DNA from: Halomonas maura
GTDB lineage: Bacteria > Pseudomonadota > Gammaproteobacteria > Pseudomonadales > Halomonadaceae
Direction: 5' to 3'
NCBI RefSeq assembly: GCF_030409305.1
Contig: NZ_JAUFPQ010000017.1
Span: 194,106-258,105, forward strand
Length of the DNA stretch: 64,000 nt
The number at the start of each line of letters is the position of its first letter. Within the stretch, counting starts at the first letter, position 1. A program made the translations under genes and the position numbers. Shown here in pieces: positions 1 to 8,529 of this stretch. Under the pieces are notes generated by a model. It was not told the origin of the DNA. It searched no databases and was given only the letters and a program-made list of their open reading frames with translations.

Positions 1-345
1 TCGCTGCTGCACCAGGACATCAAGGATCCGCGCTGGCTCGACTGGACACAGTGGTGCCAGCATGCCGGGCTGAGCCTGGTGCCGAGCGACGACGTCTTCG
101 CCTACCACAACTATGCCCTGCTGCTGAACGCCGCGCTGGCCGGCCAGGGGGTGGCGCTGGGCTGGTCGCCGCTGGTCGAGGACTACCTGGCGAGCGGTCA
201 GCTGATCGCACTGGGCCCCCGCGTGACCCGCAAGGACTATGGCTACTGGCTCAACGTCAAGCATCATCGCAGCGCGGTCATCCAGCCGATCGGCGACTGG
301 CTGATCGATGCCATCCACCGGCAGGAGGCCTGCGCCCGCCGCTGA
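1..345 (+). CDS. LysR-family transcriptional regulator, C-terminal part (5' end outside window)
   Basis: The reading frame is open from base 1 and stops with TGA at 343-345, giving the last 114 residues of a LysR-type regulator. Visible are the end of the effector-binding domain (an LLHQD-like strand, then a NYALLLNAALAGQGVALGW segment of the type seen in GcvA-like LysR proteins) and a short C-terminal tail. The DNA-binding half lies outside the window. It is convergent with the dioxygenase/HD-oxygenase pair that begins 138 bp away, so it is a plausible but unproven regulator of that pair. The family assignment is firm; the effector is unknown. Confidence 0.85.
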   Translation, partial: SLLHQDIKDPRWLDWTQWCQHAGLSLVPSDDVFAYHNYALLLNAALAGQGVALGWSPLVEDYLASGQLIALGPRVTRKDYGYWLNVKHHRSAVIQPIGDWLIDAIHRQEACARR

Positions 346-482
346 CACGGCCGGATCGCTGGCCGGGAGAGCTCATTCATGGAGGGAGGGCCACCACGCC
401 CGAGCGCAGCGGACGCGGGGCGGCGGGTATCGAGGTCACGCGCGCCCGGCCGGGGCTCCCGTGCCGGGCCACGCAAGGGCCG

Positions 483-1070
483 TCATGGCTCCAGCGGATG
501 CTCCTCGCCGATCACCGCCGGGTCGAAGGGCGGGCGCGAGAACACTCGGCGCAGCATCGGCGCGAAGTGCTCGAGCGGCGGCGTCGGATAGTCAGGATCG
601 AAGGCGGCCTGGTCGTAGCGCTCGCAGAAGTCGACGCAGCTCTGGTACCAGGGATGATCGCGGTAGCGGTCACGTTCGTTCGGGTCGCCGCCGAAGTGGT
701 GGGCGTAGTAGAACGTCTGGAACAGGCCATGGTGGTGCACCACCCAGGTGACCTCGCCGCGCACGTAGGGGCGAATGATCGCCGCGGCCAGCTGGGAGTG
801 ATTGTAGGGCGCGAGCTCGTCGCCGAGATCATGCAGCAGGGCGCCGATGATCATGTCCTCGTCGGCGCCATCGGCCTCGGCGCGGGCGGCCGACTGCAGC
901 GAATGCTCCAGCCGTGAGACCCGGTAGCCGCTCAGGCCATGCTCCAGATGGCGCAGCGCCTGCAGCAGGCGATCCACCAGGCCCTGGTTGAACTGGTCTT
1001 CCAGGCGCTCGAGAAAGACATACTCTTCCCGGGTACCCTCCTTCATCTGTCGGAACGCGACCTGTTCCAT
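483..1070 (-). CDS. tmpB: HD-domain mixed-valent di-iron oxygenase, TmpB/PhnZ-like (phosphonate C-P cleavage)
   Basis: A 195-residue HD-fold protein. Candidate metal ligands are H56, the HD pair H80-D81 in a LLHDLGD context, the H112-H114 cluster and D153; the H56-to-H80 spacing of 24 equals the PhnZ spacing as I recall it. The start codon lies directly after the TGA of the upstream dioxygenase gene (no gap), so the two are surely co-translated. In characterised PhnY/PhnZ and TmpA/TmpB pairs the dioxygenase hydroxylates the alpha carbon of an aminophosphonate and the HD enzyme cleaves the C-P bond oxidatively. The neighbour resembles gamma-butyrobetaine hydroxylase, as TmpA does, so TmpB is preferred over PhnZ; the product would then be glycine betaine plus phosphate. 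A generic HD phosphohydrolase is the alternative. Confidence 0.68.
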   Translation of the reverse strand: MEQVAFRQMKEGTREEYVFLERLEDQFNQGLVDRLLQALRHLEHGLSGYRVSRLEHSLQSAARAEADGADEDMIIGALLHDLGDELAPYNHSQLAAAIIRPYVRGEVTWVVHHHGLFQTFYYAHHFGGDPNERDRYRDHPWYQSCVDFCERYDQAAFDPDYPTPPLEHFAPMLRRVFSRPPFDPAVIGEEHPLEP

Positions 1071-2204
1071 TCAGGCGACCTCCTCGATCGAATCATGGTG
1101 TTTCAGCAGGCTCGCGAAGCGCTCGCGCGGGCCGTCGCTGTCGAGGTAGCAGCCCTGCAGATGGCGATGCCCCTCGCGGGTGTCGTAGCGGGTGCGCCCG
1201 TGCAGCACGCGGCTGTTGTCGAACAGCAGCAGCTCGCCGGCGTCGAGGGCGAAGCGCACCTCGTAGGTCGGGTCCGAGAACAGCTCGCCGAGCCGCTGAC
1301 GCGCGCGGTGGAACAGCCGGGTCTCGGCGTCGCAGAGCAGCGGCAGGGCATCCAGGCGCGGGCTGTAGTGGACCCCGGTCGGATGGCCGTCGTCATCGGT
1401 CTGGATCATGGTGCGATGGGTGACCAGTTGGGTGCCGGCGTCGACGAAGCGGAAGCGCACCGGAATGGTCTTGAGCAGTTCATAACCCTCGGGGGTCTCG
1501 TGGCGCAGCCGCTCGAGCACCTTGAGGCTGTCGACCAGCGTCGAGAGCCCCCCGCTGGTCTCGTTGACCAGGCAGTGCAGCAACTGGATGCCCGGCACCG
1601 GGTTGCGATACGGGTTGTCGGTATGCGGACCGAGCGCCACGCTGCGATAGGCCAGGTCGTTGCCGCTGGGCCGCGAGTAGACCTCGAAGTAGCGGCCGAA
1701 GTTGGTCTCCTTGACATAGCCGTAGTGGCCGCCGACCTGGAGGATGCGCTCGGGGTCGGTGGGCACGCCGTAGAGCACGAGGTAGCCGAAGCGCAGATAG
1801 GCATCCAGCGAGGCCCGGAAGTAGGCCGGCTCCTCGAGCACCCGCCGCCAGTCGAAGCGCACTCGCCGCCGATCCAGGCTGGCGTCCCAGGGCTCGGCCG
1901 CGGGAAAGATCGCGGTGTCGTCGAGCTCGTCGGCCAGCACGCGAAGATCATAGGTCTCGCGATGGCCATCGCTGAACGCGAGCACCACCTGGTGCTCGTC
2001 AAGCCGGGTCGCACTATCGAGCGTCAGCGCCGTATCGATGGCGTGGGAATCGAACAGACGTTGGCGGGTCATCGGCTCCAGCTGGTCGGGCGCCTGGGTC
2101 CGTTCGCGCAGCCACAGCGGGCTGATCTCCCTTGAGCGCTCTCCGTCGTCGAGGACGATCGACGGGGGCTGCTCGTGAACGACGAACGCATGGCGGGTGG
2201 ACAT
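1071..2204 (-). CDS. tmpA: Fe(II)/2-oxoglutarate dioxygenase, TmpA-like (annotated elsewhere as gamma-butyrobetaine hydroxylase)
   Basis: 377 residues from the ATG at 2204, chosen because AGGAAG lies just upstream; an in-frame extension to 2306 has no such signal. The iron triad is visible as H194-x-D196 (GPHTDNP) and H335 (VLHGR), with R345/R347 candidates for 2-oxoglutarate. The N-terminal region follows the BBOX-type layout (SPLWLRE) but lacks the cysteines that bind zinc in true gamma-butyrobetaine hydroxylases. It abuts an HD-domain oxygenase gene, the arrangement of TmpA/TmpB, where TmpA hydroxylates 2-trimethylaminoethylphosphonate. A carnitine-pathway hydroxylase is the alternative, but no carnitine gene is next to it. 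Confidence 0.7.
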   Translation of the reverse strand: MSTRHAFVVHEQPPSIVLDDGERSREISPLWLRERTQAPDQLEPMTRQRLFDSHAIDTALTLDSATRLDEHQVVLAFSDGHRETYDLRVLADELDDTAIFPAAEPWDASLDRRRVRFDWRRVLEEPAYFRASLDAYLRFGYLVLYGVPTDPERILQVGGHYGYVKETNFGRYFEVYSRPSGNDLAYRSVALGPHTDNPYRNPVPGIQLLHCLVNETSGGLSTLVDSLKVLERLRHETPEGYELLKTIPVRFRFVDAGTQLVTHRTMIQTDDDGHPTGVHYSPRLDALPLLCDAETRLFHRARQRLGELFSDPTYEVRFALDAGELLLFDNSRVLHGRTRYDTREGHRHLQGCYLDSDGPRERFASLLKHHDSIEEVA

Positions 2205-2350
2205 CTCGGGCTTCCTCGTGTGGCTGCGGTCATCACGCTGGCGATCGCCGGCATGGTGACGGGCGCGCCGCCGCACGAGTAGAGCCGGCGCCTTATCCCC
2301 CGGCATGCAATTTTCTTATGGGCCCGCGCCCCCGCCGATCCCTCGGCGCT

Positions 2351-2494
2351 AGGTTTTGTTACGAAAAGTCCGCGAGCGATGGCCAGACAAGGCAAAAATC
2401 GGCGAAAAGATGGAGTTTACGAGGTGTAAATGAGTACTTTGAGCCGATTTTTAACGCCGTATGGGCAAGCGCAGGCAGTTTTCGTACAAAGCCT
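2351..2494. repeat. 144-bp imperfect palindromic intergenic element
   Basis: The ends are inverted repeats of about 16 bp (AGGTTTTGTTACGAAAA at 2351-2367 against TTTTCGTACAAAGCCT at 2479-2494). Nested inside are AAAAATCGGC (2394-2403) with GCCGATTTTT (2443-2452) and a central TTTAC/GTAAA pair around 2416-2430. The whole stretch is AT-richer than its flanks and can fold into one long hairpin. It runs to the stop codon of the adjacent DUF1415 gene. It looks like a small dispersed palindromic element (MITE- or BIME-like) that may also act as a terminator; a single copy cannot prove mobility. Confidence 0.6.
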
Positions 2495-3050
2495 ATGAGG
2501 CCGCCCCGCGCAGGGCGGCGAGCGAGGCGGCCAGCCGCTCGCGGCCCAGGGCCTCCATCATTGCCGCATTGCGTTCGGGGATCGCCTCGGGATCGGGATA
2601 GTGAGCGAGCGCCCGCTCCAGGCCCGCTTCCCGCAGCAGGTGCCACATCGGCCAGGGCGAGCGATTGGTGTAGTTGCGCGGGGCGTTCTCCGTCTCGCCG
2701 TCGAACTGGTAGTCCGGGTGGAAGCTCGCCAGCTGGTAGACCCCCTCGTAGCCCTGCTCGACCAACAGCGCCTCGGCCAGCCCCAGCAGGTCCAGATAGT
2801 CGTCGAAGTCGGCCAGGCCCTCGCTCAGCACCAGCAGCGTGGTCTCGGTTTCGGCGTCGTCATCGAGATGCCAGCACTCCTCCATCAGCCGCATCAGCGC
2901 GGCCGCCGGATCGCTGGCGTCCACCTCGACATAGCGGATGCTGTCGCGGGCGACCTCGCGGCCGGCGAAGGGGCACACCTCACGGCCGACCACGAAGGTC
3001 TCGACCCAGGCGCGGGTGGCGTCGATGGGGGTGGCGGGCGAGGCGGTCAT
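2493..3050 (-). CDS. DUF1415-family protein
   Basis: 185 residues from the ATG at 3050; ATGs at 3059 and 3080 in the same frame are possible and none has a clear ribosome site. The conserved features of the family are visible: an N-terminal TFVVGREVCPFAG segment, a run of acidic residues, and a C-terminal NRSPWPMWHLLRE motif. Biochemical function is not established for this family. It lies downstream of the endonuclease V gene on the same strand with a gap of about 80 bp. The TAG stop falls in the last bases of the palindromic element 2351-2494, which has apparently supplied the very 3' end. Confidence 0.85.
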   Translation of the reverse strand: MTASPATPIDATRAWVETFVVGREVCPFAGREVARDSIRYVEVDASDPAAALMRLMEECWHLDDDAETETTLLVLSEGLADFDDYLDLLGLAEALLVEQGYEGVYQLASFHPDYQFDGETENAPRNYTNRSPWPMWHLLREAGLERALAHYPDPEAIPERNAAMMEALGRERLAASLAALRGAAS

Positions 3051-3129
3051 GGCGGGCATCCGAAGTGAAGGGACGATCATGGTCCGCCGCCCTACCCCGA
3101 AAGGCAAGCGACGACCATGACAGGGCCGC

Positions 3130-3834
3130 TCAGCGCCGCCTCTGGTCACGCCGCGAGGCCAGCCGGTCGGCCAGCCGGGTGGGTTCCGGCAGCTTGGTCT
3201 TGCCCAGGCAGGCCACCACCCAGCCCACCGCGGTCTCAAGGCACAGCCGGTGCCCCGGCGAGACGTATACCGGCTTGACGCCCTGGCGCGAGCGCAGCAC
3301 CGCGCCGATGATCTCCCCACCCCCGGGGCCGTCATCCTGCAGCGGCGCCCAGTCGCCGCGCTCGGGGCCCGGCTCGGCGTGGCGGCCCACCAGCCGCGTC
3401 TTGGCCACGCCGATGGTCGGCAGGTCGAGCCATAGCCCCAGGTGGCTGGCCACGCCCAGCCGGCGCGGATGGGCGATGCCCTGGCCGTCGACCATCACCA
3501 GTCCGGGGCGAATCGTCAGCTTCTCGAAGGCGGCCAGCGCCGCGGGCACCTCGCGAAACGACAGCAGCCCCGGGATATAGGGCATGCGCGTCGGCTCGCG
3601 GTGCACCGCCTGCTCGACCACCGCGAAGGCGCCCTCGGCGGCCGGCGGCCAGGCCAGCACCACCACGCCGGCACGGGTGATCTCGCCACCCTGCTCGAAG
3701 CCGATATCCACCCCGGCGATATGCTGCACCGGGTCCAGCCGGTCGACCCGCTCGACTCGGCCGGCCAGGCGGCGCTGCAGGCCAATGGCCTCGGCGGGGG
3801 CGAGGTCCCATTCGTGCAAAGGCGTCGATGACAT
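3130..3834 (-). CDS. nfi: Endonuclease V (deoxyinosine 3' endonuclease)
   Basis: Repair nuclease that nicks DNA near deoxyinosine. Start ATG at 3834 (a GTG lies at 3837; AGGGAG spacing favours the ATG). The family signatures are all present: GVDIGF with catalytic Asp at residue 43, PYIPGLLSFRE with the wedge Tyr and the Glu, and VDGQGIAHPRRLGVASHLG with the second catalytic Asp. About 234 residues, a little longer than E. coli Nfi, with a basic RRDQRRR tail. It is divergent from sbcD, so two DNA-repair functions share a short promoter region at 3835-3910. Confidence 0.95.
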   Translation of the reverse strand: MSSTPLHEWDLAPAEAIGLQRRLAGRVERVDRLDPVQHIAGVDIGFEQGGEITRAGVVVLAWPPAAEGAFAVVEQAVHREPTRMPYIPGLLSFREVPAALAAFEKLTIRPGLVMVDGQGIAHPRRLGVASHLGLWLDLPTIGVAKTRLVGRHAEPGPERGDWAPLQDDGPGGGEIIGAVLRSRQGVKPVYVSPGHRLCLETAVGWVVACLGKTKLPEPTRLADRLASRRDQRRR

Positions 3835-3910
3835 CACGGACTCCCTGAATCATGGCGATGGCTCGGGTTAGACTAGAGCCTTTGCCGCGTGATGGAACAC
3901 CGGGGAACCG

Positions 3911-5164
3911 ATGCTGAGACTGATCCACACCGCCGACTGGCACCTGGGCCAGAGCTTTCACGGCCAGGAGCGCCACGCGGAGCACCGCGCCTTCCTGACC
4001 TGGCTGCTGGATACCCTGGTCGAACGCCGGGCCGACGCCCTACTGGTGGCCGGCGACCTCTTCGACGTGGTCAATCCCTCGCTGCAGGCCCAGGCGCTGC
4101 TCTATGACTTCATCGTCGAGGCTCACGAGCGCCTGCCCCGCCTGGACCTGGTACTGATCGCCGGCAACCACGACAGCGGCAACCGCATCGAGCTGCCGGC
4201 CCCGCTGATGCGGCGCCTGCGCACCCACGCCCTGGGCCGGGTCGCCTGGACCGAGGCCGGCGAGCTCGACGCCGACCGCCTGCTGGTGCCGCTCACCGAC
4301 GCGTCCGGCGAGACTCGCGCCTGGTGCCTGGCGCTGCCCTTCCTGCGGCCGGCCGAGGTCACCGGCCGGGGTGGCGACGCGGCCGGCGACCCCGGCAACG
4401 CCTATGTGGCCGGCATCGGCCGCGTCCACCAGCAGCTGATCGCGGCCGCCCAGGCGCGCCGCGCCCCCGGCCAGGCCCTGGTGGCCATGAGCCATGCCCA
4501 CCTGCGCGGCGCCGCCGTCTCCGAGGCCAGCGAGCGCCCCATCGTCATCGGCGGCGAGGAGTCGATCTCCGCGGGCCTGTTTCCCGATGACATCGCCTAT
4601 GTGGCGCTCGGCCACCTGCACCGCGCCCAACAGGTCGGCGAGGCGCGCATCCGCTACAGCGGCAGCCCCCTGCCCCTGGACTTCAGCGAGGTGACCTACC
4701 CCCACCAGGTGCTCGAGGTGACCCTGGAGGGCGAGGCGCTGGCCGGCGTCGAGGCGCTGCCCGTGCCCCGCCCGGTGGCGATGCACCGCCTCGGCCCGGC
4801 ACCGCTCGACGCGGTGCTGGCCGAGCTCGAGGCCCTGGAGGAGGATCCGGCGCTCGCCAGGGAGCGCTGGCCGTGGCTGGAGCTGCGGGTCGAACTCGAC
4901 GCGCCCATGCCCGACCTGCGCGCCCGGGTGGACGCGGCCCTCGAGGGCAAGGCACTGCGCCTGCTGCGCCTCGAGCGCCGCCTGCCCCGGGTCGAGGCCG
5001 AGGACGGCCCCGAGCGCATCGACCTGGAAGCCCTCGGCCCCCGCCGGCTGTTCGAGCGCACCTGGCAGGCGCGCTGGGGCGAACCGCCGGGTGAGGACGT
5101 ACTCACCGACTTCGACCGGCTGCGCCAGGAGGTGCTGGACGACGACGGGGAGGAAGGCGCATGA
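3911..5164 (+). CDS. sbcD: Exonuclease SbcCD, nuclease subunit D
   Basis: 417 residues, Mre11-like metallophosphoesterase subunit of the SbcCD complex that cuts hairpins and protein-blocked DNA ends. The manganese ligands can be read in order: D9 and H11 (HTADWHLGQ), D49 (GDLFD), N86-H87 (GNHDSG), then SHAHLRG and GHLHRAQ. GGGGAA precedes the start. Its last four bases overlap the sbcC start (ATGA), so the two subunits are translationally coupled. The capping domain and C-terminal acidic tail are of normal length; nothing is missing. Confidence 0.97.
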   Translation: MLRLIHTADWHLGQSFHGQERHAEHRAFLTWLLDTLVERRADALLVAGDLFDVVNPSLQAQALLYDFIVEAHERLPRLDLVLIAGNHDSGNRIELPAPLMRRLRTHALGRVAWTEAGELDADRLLVPLTDASGETRAWCLALPFLRPAEVTGRGGDAAGDPGNAYVAGIGRVHQQLIAAAQARRAPGQALVAMSHAHLRGAAVSEASERPIVIGGEESISAGLFPDDIAYVALGHLHRAQQVGEARIRYSGSPLPLDFSEVTYPHQVLEVTLEGEALAGVEALPVPRPVAMHRLGPAPLDAVLAELEALEEDPALARERWPWLELRVELDAPMPDLRARVDAALEGKALRLLRLERRLPRVEAEDGPERIDLEALGPRRLFERTWQARWGEPPGEDVLTDFDRLRQEVLDDDGEEGA

Positions 5165-8100
5165 AGATTCTCGCCCTGCGCCTGGCCAACCTGGCCTCCC
5201 TGCCCGGCCCGCTGGAACTCGACTTCACCACCGCGCCGCTCAGTGACGCCGGGCTGTTCGCCATTACCGGCCCCACCGGCGCCGGCAAGAGCACCCTGCT
5301 CGACGCCCTGTGCCTGGCGCTCTACGGCGGCACGCCGCGGCTGCGCCAGGCCCCCGGCCGCGAGGCGCCGCTGCCCGACGTGGGCGACGCGACCCTCAAC
5401 ACCGCCGACCCGCGCACCCTGCTGCGCCGCGGCACCGCCAGCGGCTACGCCGAGGTCGACTTCGTGGGCCGCGACGGCCGCCGCTACCGGGCCCGCTGGG
5501 CGGTACGCCGCGCCCGCGAGAAGGCCGACGGGCGCCTGCAGGCCATCGAGCAGTCGCTGCGTGACCTGGACGACGACCACCTGCTGACCACCCAGAAGCG
5601 CGAGTTCGACCGCCTGCTGCCCGAGCGTCTGGGGCTGACCTTCGAGCAGTTCACCCGCGCCGTGCTGCTGGCCCAGAGCGAGTTCGCCGCCTTCCTCCAG
5701 GCCGACGACAACGAGCGCAGCGACCTGCTGGAGCGGCTGACCGGCACCACCGAATACTCCGCCATCTCGATGGCCGCCTACCGCCGCGCCAGCGAGGCCA
5801 GGAAGGCCGTCGAGACGATCGAGGCTCGGCTCGCCGACGACCTGCCCGCCGAGCCCGAGGCCCGCACCGAACTCGAGCGCCACGCCAAGGCCACCCAGGG
5901 CGAACTCGACGCCCTGCAGCGCGACGCCGGCCACCTGGAGACACGCGAGCGGTGGCATGCCACGGATGACACCCTGCGACAGGCCTACGTCGAGGGACAC
6001 CAGCGCCAGCAGGACGCCGAGGACCGCTGGCAGCGACTGGCCCCCGACCGCGAGGCGCAGGCGTGGCGCCGGGTGATCCTGCCGCAGCGCCATCGCCTGC
6101 GGCGCCAGGCCGACCTTCCCGGCGAACTCGCCGCCCTGGAGGCCACCCACGCCGAGACGCAGCGGGCGCTCACCGACGCCGAGAGCGCGCGCGAGCAGGC
6201 CCGCCAGGCACACGAGGCGGCCGAGCGGACACTCGGCGAGGCCGTCGAGGCGCGCCGCCAGGCCGAGGCGCCCCTGCGCGAGGCCCGCGACCGGGCCCAG
6301 ACGCTGGCCACCCGGGACAAGCAGCTGGCGGAACTCGAGGCCACGCAGGGCGAGCGCCGCCGGCGCGCCGACGAGCTCGCCGAGCAGCACCGGCGGACGG
6401 ACGGCGAACATCGCCAGCGGCGCGAACGGCGCGACCAGTGGCACGCCACCCTCGAGCGCCTGATCGGCGATCACGACGGCCTGGAGAGCGCCCGCCAGGC
6501 GACCCAACAGGCCCATGACCGGGCCGCTCGCCGCCAGCTGCAGCTGGGCGAGCTGCACAGCCGCTGGCAGGAGGCCTGCCGCGCCGACCAGGCACACCAG
6601 GCGCTGACGGCGGGCCTGGCGGAGGCCGACCAGCGCCTCGAGACGCTGGTCGAACAGGGCCAGGCCGCCCGCCGGCGACTCGACGACCACGAGCGCCACC
6701 TCCAGAGCGTGCAGGCCTTCGTCGAACGCAGCCGCGCCGTGCGCAGCGAGAGCGTCGCCAGGCTGCGCGAGGGCCTCGCGGACGGCGAGCCCTGCCCGGT
6801 GTGCGGCGGCCTCGAGCATCCCTGGCGCCATCGGCCGCCGGCCACGCCCGAGGCCGCTCAGCTCGCCGCCCAGCAGGCGGAAGAGGAGCGCCAGCTGGCG
6901 GACGCCCGGGAGCAACGTGACCGGGCCCAGCGGCAGCGCGATGAACTCGAAGGGGAATACCGCGCCCTCAAGGCGTCGGTGGCCCAGCAGCGAGCGGACC
7001 TCGACACCGCCGCAAGGCGACGGGCCGAGGCGAGCGAGGCCCTCGGCGAACATCCGCTGCACGCCGAGCTGGCCGCCATCGACACCAGCGAGCGTGATGC
7101 CTGGCTGGCCCACCAGCGCCAGGCCGTCGAGGCACAGCGAACGCAACACCAGCGGGCCCTCGACGAGATCGCCCGCGCCGAGGCCGAACTGGCTCCGCTG
7201 GAGCGGGCCCTGCACCAGGACGCCCTGGCCCTCGCCAGGCTCGACACCCAGCGCGCCGACCTCGACCAGGAGCTGGCCACGCTGGGCGAGCGGATTCCGC
7301 CCCTGCGCCGCGAACGCGACGCCATCGCCGCCGAGCTCCAGCGTCTGCTCGGCGAGCATGCCTCGCCGGACGACTGGCAGCAGCACCTCGACGCCCGCCA
7401 GGACGCCGCCCGCCAGGCCCGCGACGGGGCGCTGGCCCGCTTCCACGAGGCCCAGCAGCATTGCCAGCGGCTCGCCCAGCAGGCGACCCACGAGGCCGAG
7501 CGGCGCGAGGCGCTGCGCCGGGAGCGCGACACCCTGGAGAGCGAGCTGGCCGAGTGGCGCGCGGCGCATCCCGAGCTGACGGACGCCCTGCTCGCCTGGC
7601 TGCTGGCCCAGCCGGACGACGAGGCCGAGCGCCAGCAGCGACAGCTGGAGGAGGCCGAGCAGGCCCGCCAGCAGGCTGCCGCCAGCCTGGAGGAGCGCCG
7701 CCGGGCGCTGGTCGCCCACCGCCGCGACCAGGAGCTGGCCACGGACGGTCGTGGCGAGACCGGCGAACACGACGAAGCCCACGACGCGCCACTGCTCGGC
7801 GAGGCCATCGATACCGAGATCGCCCGCCGCCGGGACGCCCTGGCCGGCGAGCGCGAGGCCCTCGCCCCGCGGCTGGAGGCCGCCCAGCAGCGACGCGACG
7901 AGGCCGTCCATGCCCTGCGCGACGACGACCGCCGGCGCCAGCGCCAGCAGGACGCCCAGGCCGACCTCGAGGCGGCGCGGGCCGAGTATCGCCGCTGGGG
8001 CCGGATCAGCGAGCTGATCGGCTCAGCCGACGGCAAGGCGTTCCGTCGCATCGCCCAGGCCTACAACCTGGAGCAGCTGCTGGAGCATGCCAATGCGCAC

Positions 8101-8493
8101 CTTGCCGGGCTCAGCCGCCGCTACCGGCTGGTACGCGGCGGCAGCGAACTGGGCCTGCTGGTGGTGGATCACGACATGGGCGACGAGCGCCGCTCGGTGC
8201 ATTCGCTCTCCGGCGGCGAGACCTTCCTGGTCTCGCTGGCCCTGGCGCTGGGGCTGGCCTCCATGGCGGCGGGCGAACTCACCATCGAGTCGCTGTTCAT
8301 CGACGAGGGCTTCGGCAGCCTCGACCCGCAGTCCCTGGCGCTGGCCATGGAGGCGCTCGACGGCCTGCAGGCGCTGGGCCGCCGGGTCGGGGTGATCTCC
8401 CACGTCCAGGAGATGCACGAGCGCATTCCGGTGCAGATCCGGGTCGAACCGCTGGGCAACGGCACCAGCCGGGCGCGGCTGGTGAATGGATAA
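5161..8493 (+). CDS. sbcC: Exonuclease SbcCD, ATPase subunit C
   Basis: 1110-residue SMC/Rad50-type ATPase. Walker A is GPTGAGKST at residues 37-45, followed by a very long Arg/Glu/Ala-rich coiled coil interrupted by the zinc hook CPVC at 545-548. The signature LSGGE is at 1016-1020 and Walker B ends in D1048-E1049 (LFIDEGFGSLD). The coiled-coil codons create long antisense open frames that are not genes. It overlaps sbcD by 4 bp and works with it as a tethering and DNA-end processing complex in the cytoplasm. Confidence 0.97.
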   Translation: MKILALRLANLASLPGPLELDFTTAPLSDAGLFAITGPTGAGKSTLLDALCLALYGGTPRLRQAPGREAPLPDVGDATLNTADPRTLLRRGTASGYAEVDFVGRDGRRYRARWAVRRAREKADGRLQAIEQSLRDLDDDHLLTTQKREFDRLLPERLGLTFEQFTRAVLLAQSEFAAFLQADDNERSDLLERLTGTTEYSAISMAAYRRASEARKAVETIEARLADDLPAEPEARTELERHAKATQGELDALQRDAGHLETRERWHATDDTLRQAYVEGHQRQQDAEDRWQRLAPDREAQAWRRVILPQRHRLRRQADLPGELAALEATHAETQRALTDAESAREQARQAHEAAERTLGEAVEARRQAEAPLREARDRAQTLATRDKQLAELEATQGERRRRADELAEQHRRTDGEHRQRRERRDQWHATLERLIGDHDGLESARQATQQAHDRAARRQLQLGELHSRWQEACRADQAHQALTAGLAEADQRLETLVEQGQAARRRLDDHERHLQSVQAFVERSRAVRSESVARLREGLADGEPCPVCGGLEHPWRHRPPATPEAAQLAAQQAEEERQLADAREQRDRAQRQRDELEGEYRALKASVAQQRADLDTAARRRAEASEALGEHPLHAELAAIDTSERDAWLAHQRQAVEAQRTQHQRALDEIARAEAELAPLERALHQDALALARLDTQRADLDQELATLGERIPPLRRERDAIAAELQRLLGEHASPDDWQQHLDARQDAARQARDGALARFHEAQQHCQRLAQQATHEAERREALRRERDTLESELAEWRAAHPELTDALLAWLLAQPDDEAERQQRQLEEAEQARQQAAASLEERRRALVAHRRDQELATDGRGETGEHDEAHDAPLLGEAIDTEIARRRDALAGEREALAPRLEAAQQRRDEAVHALRDDDRRRQRQQDAQADLEAARAEYRRWGRISELIGSADGKAFRRIAQAYNLEQLLEHANAHLAGLSRRYRLVRGGSELGLLVVDHDMGDERRSVHSLSGGETFLVSLALALGLASMAAGELTIESLFIDEGFGSLDPQSLALAMEALDGLQALGRRVGVISHVQEMHERIPVQIRVEPLGNGTSRARLVNG

Positions 8494-8529
8494 GAAAGCG
8501 CAACACATGGCGCTACAGGAGCAACAAGC

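Noticed and set aside
4696-7911. A 1071-codon open frame antisense to sbcD/sbcC, and similar long frames opposite other genes
   Set aside because: It is a by-product of high third-position G+C and the repetitive coiled-coil codons of sbcC. It has low-complexity Leu/Gly/Val content and no recognisable domain, while sbcC is complete on the other strand.
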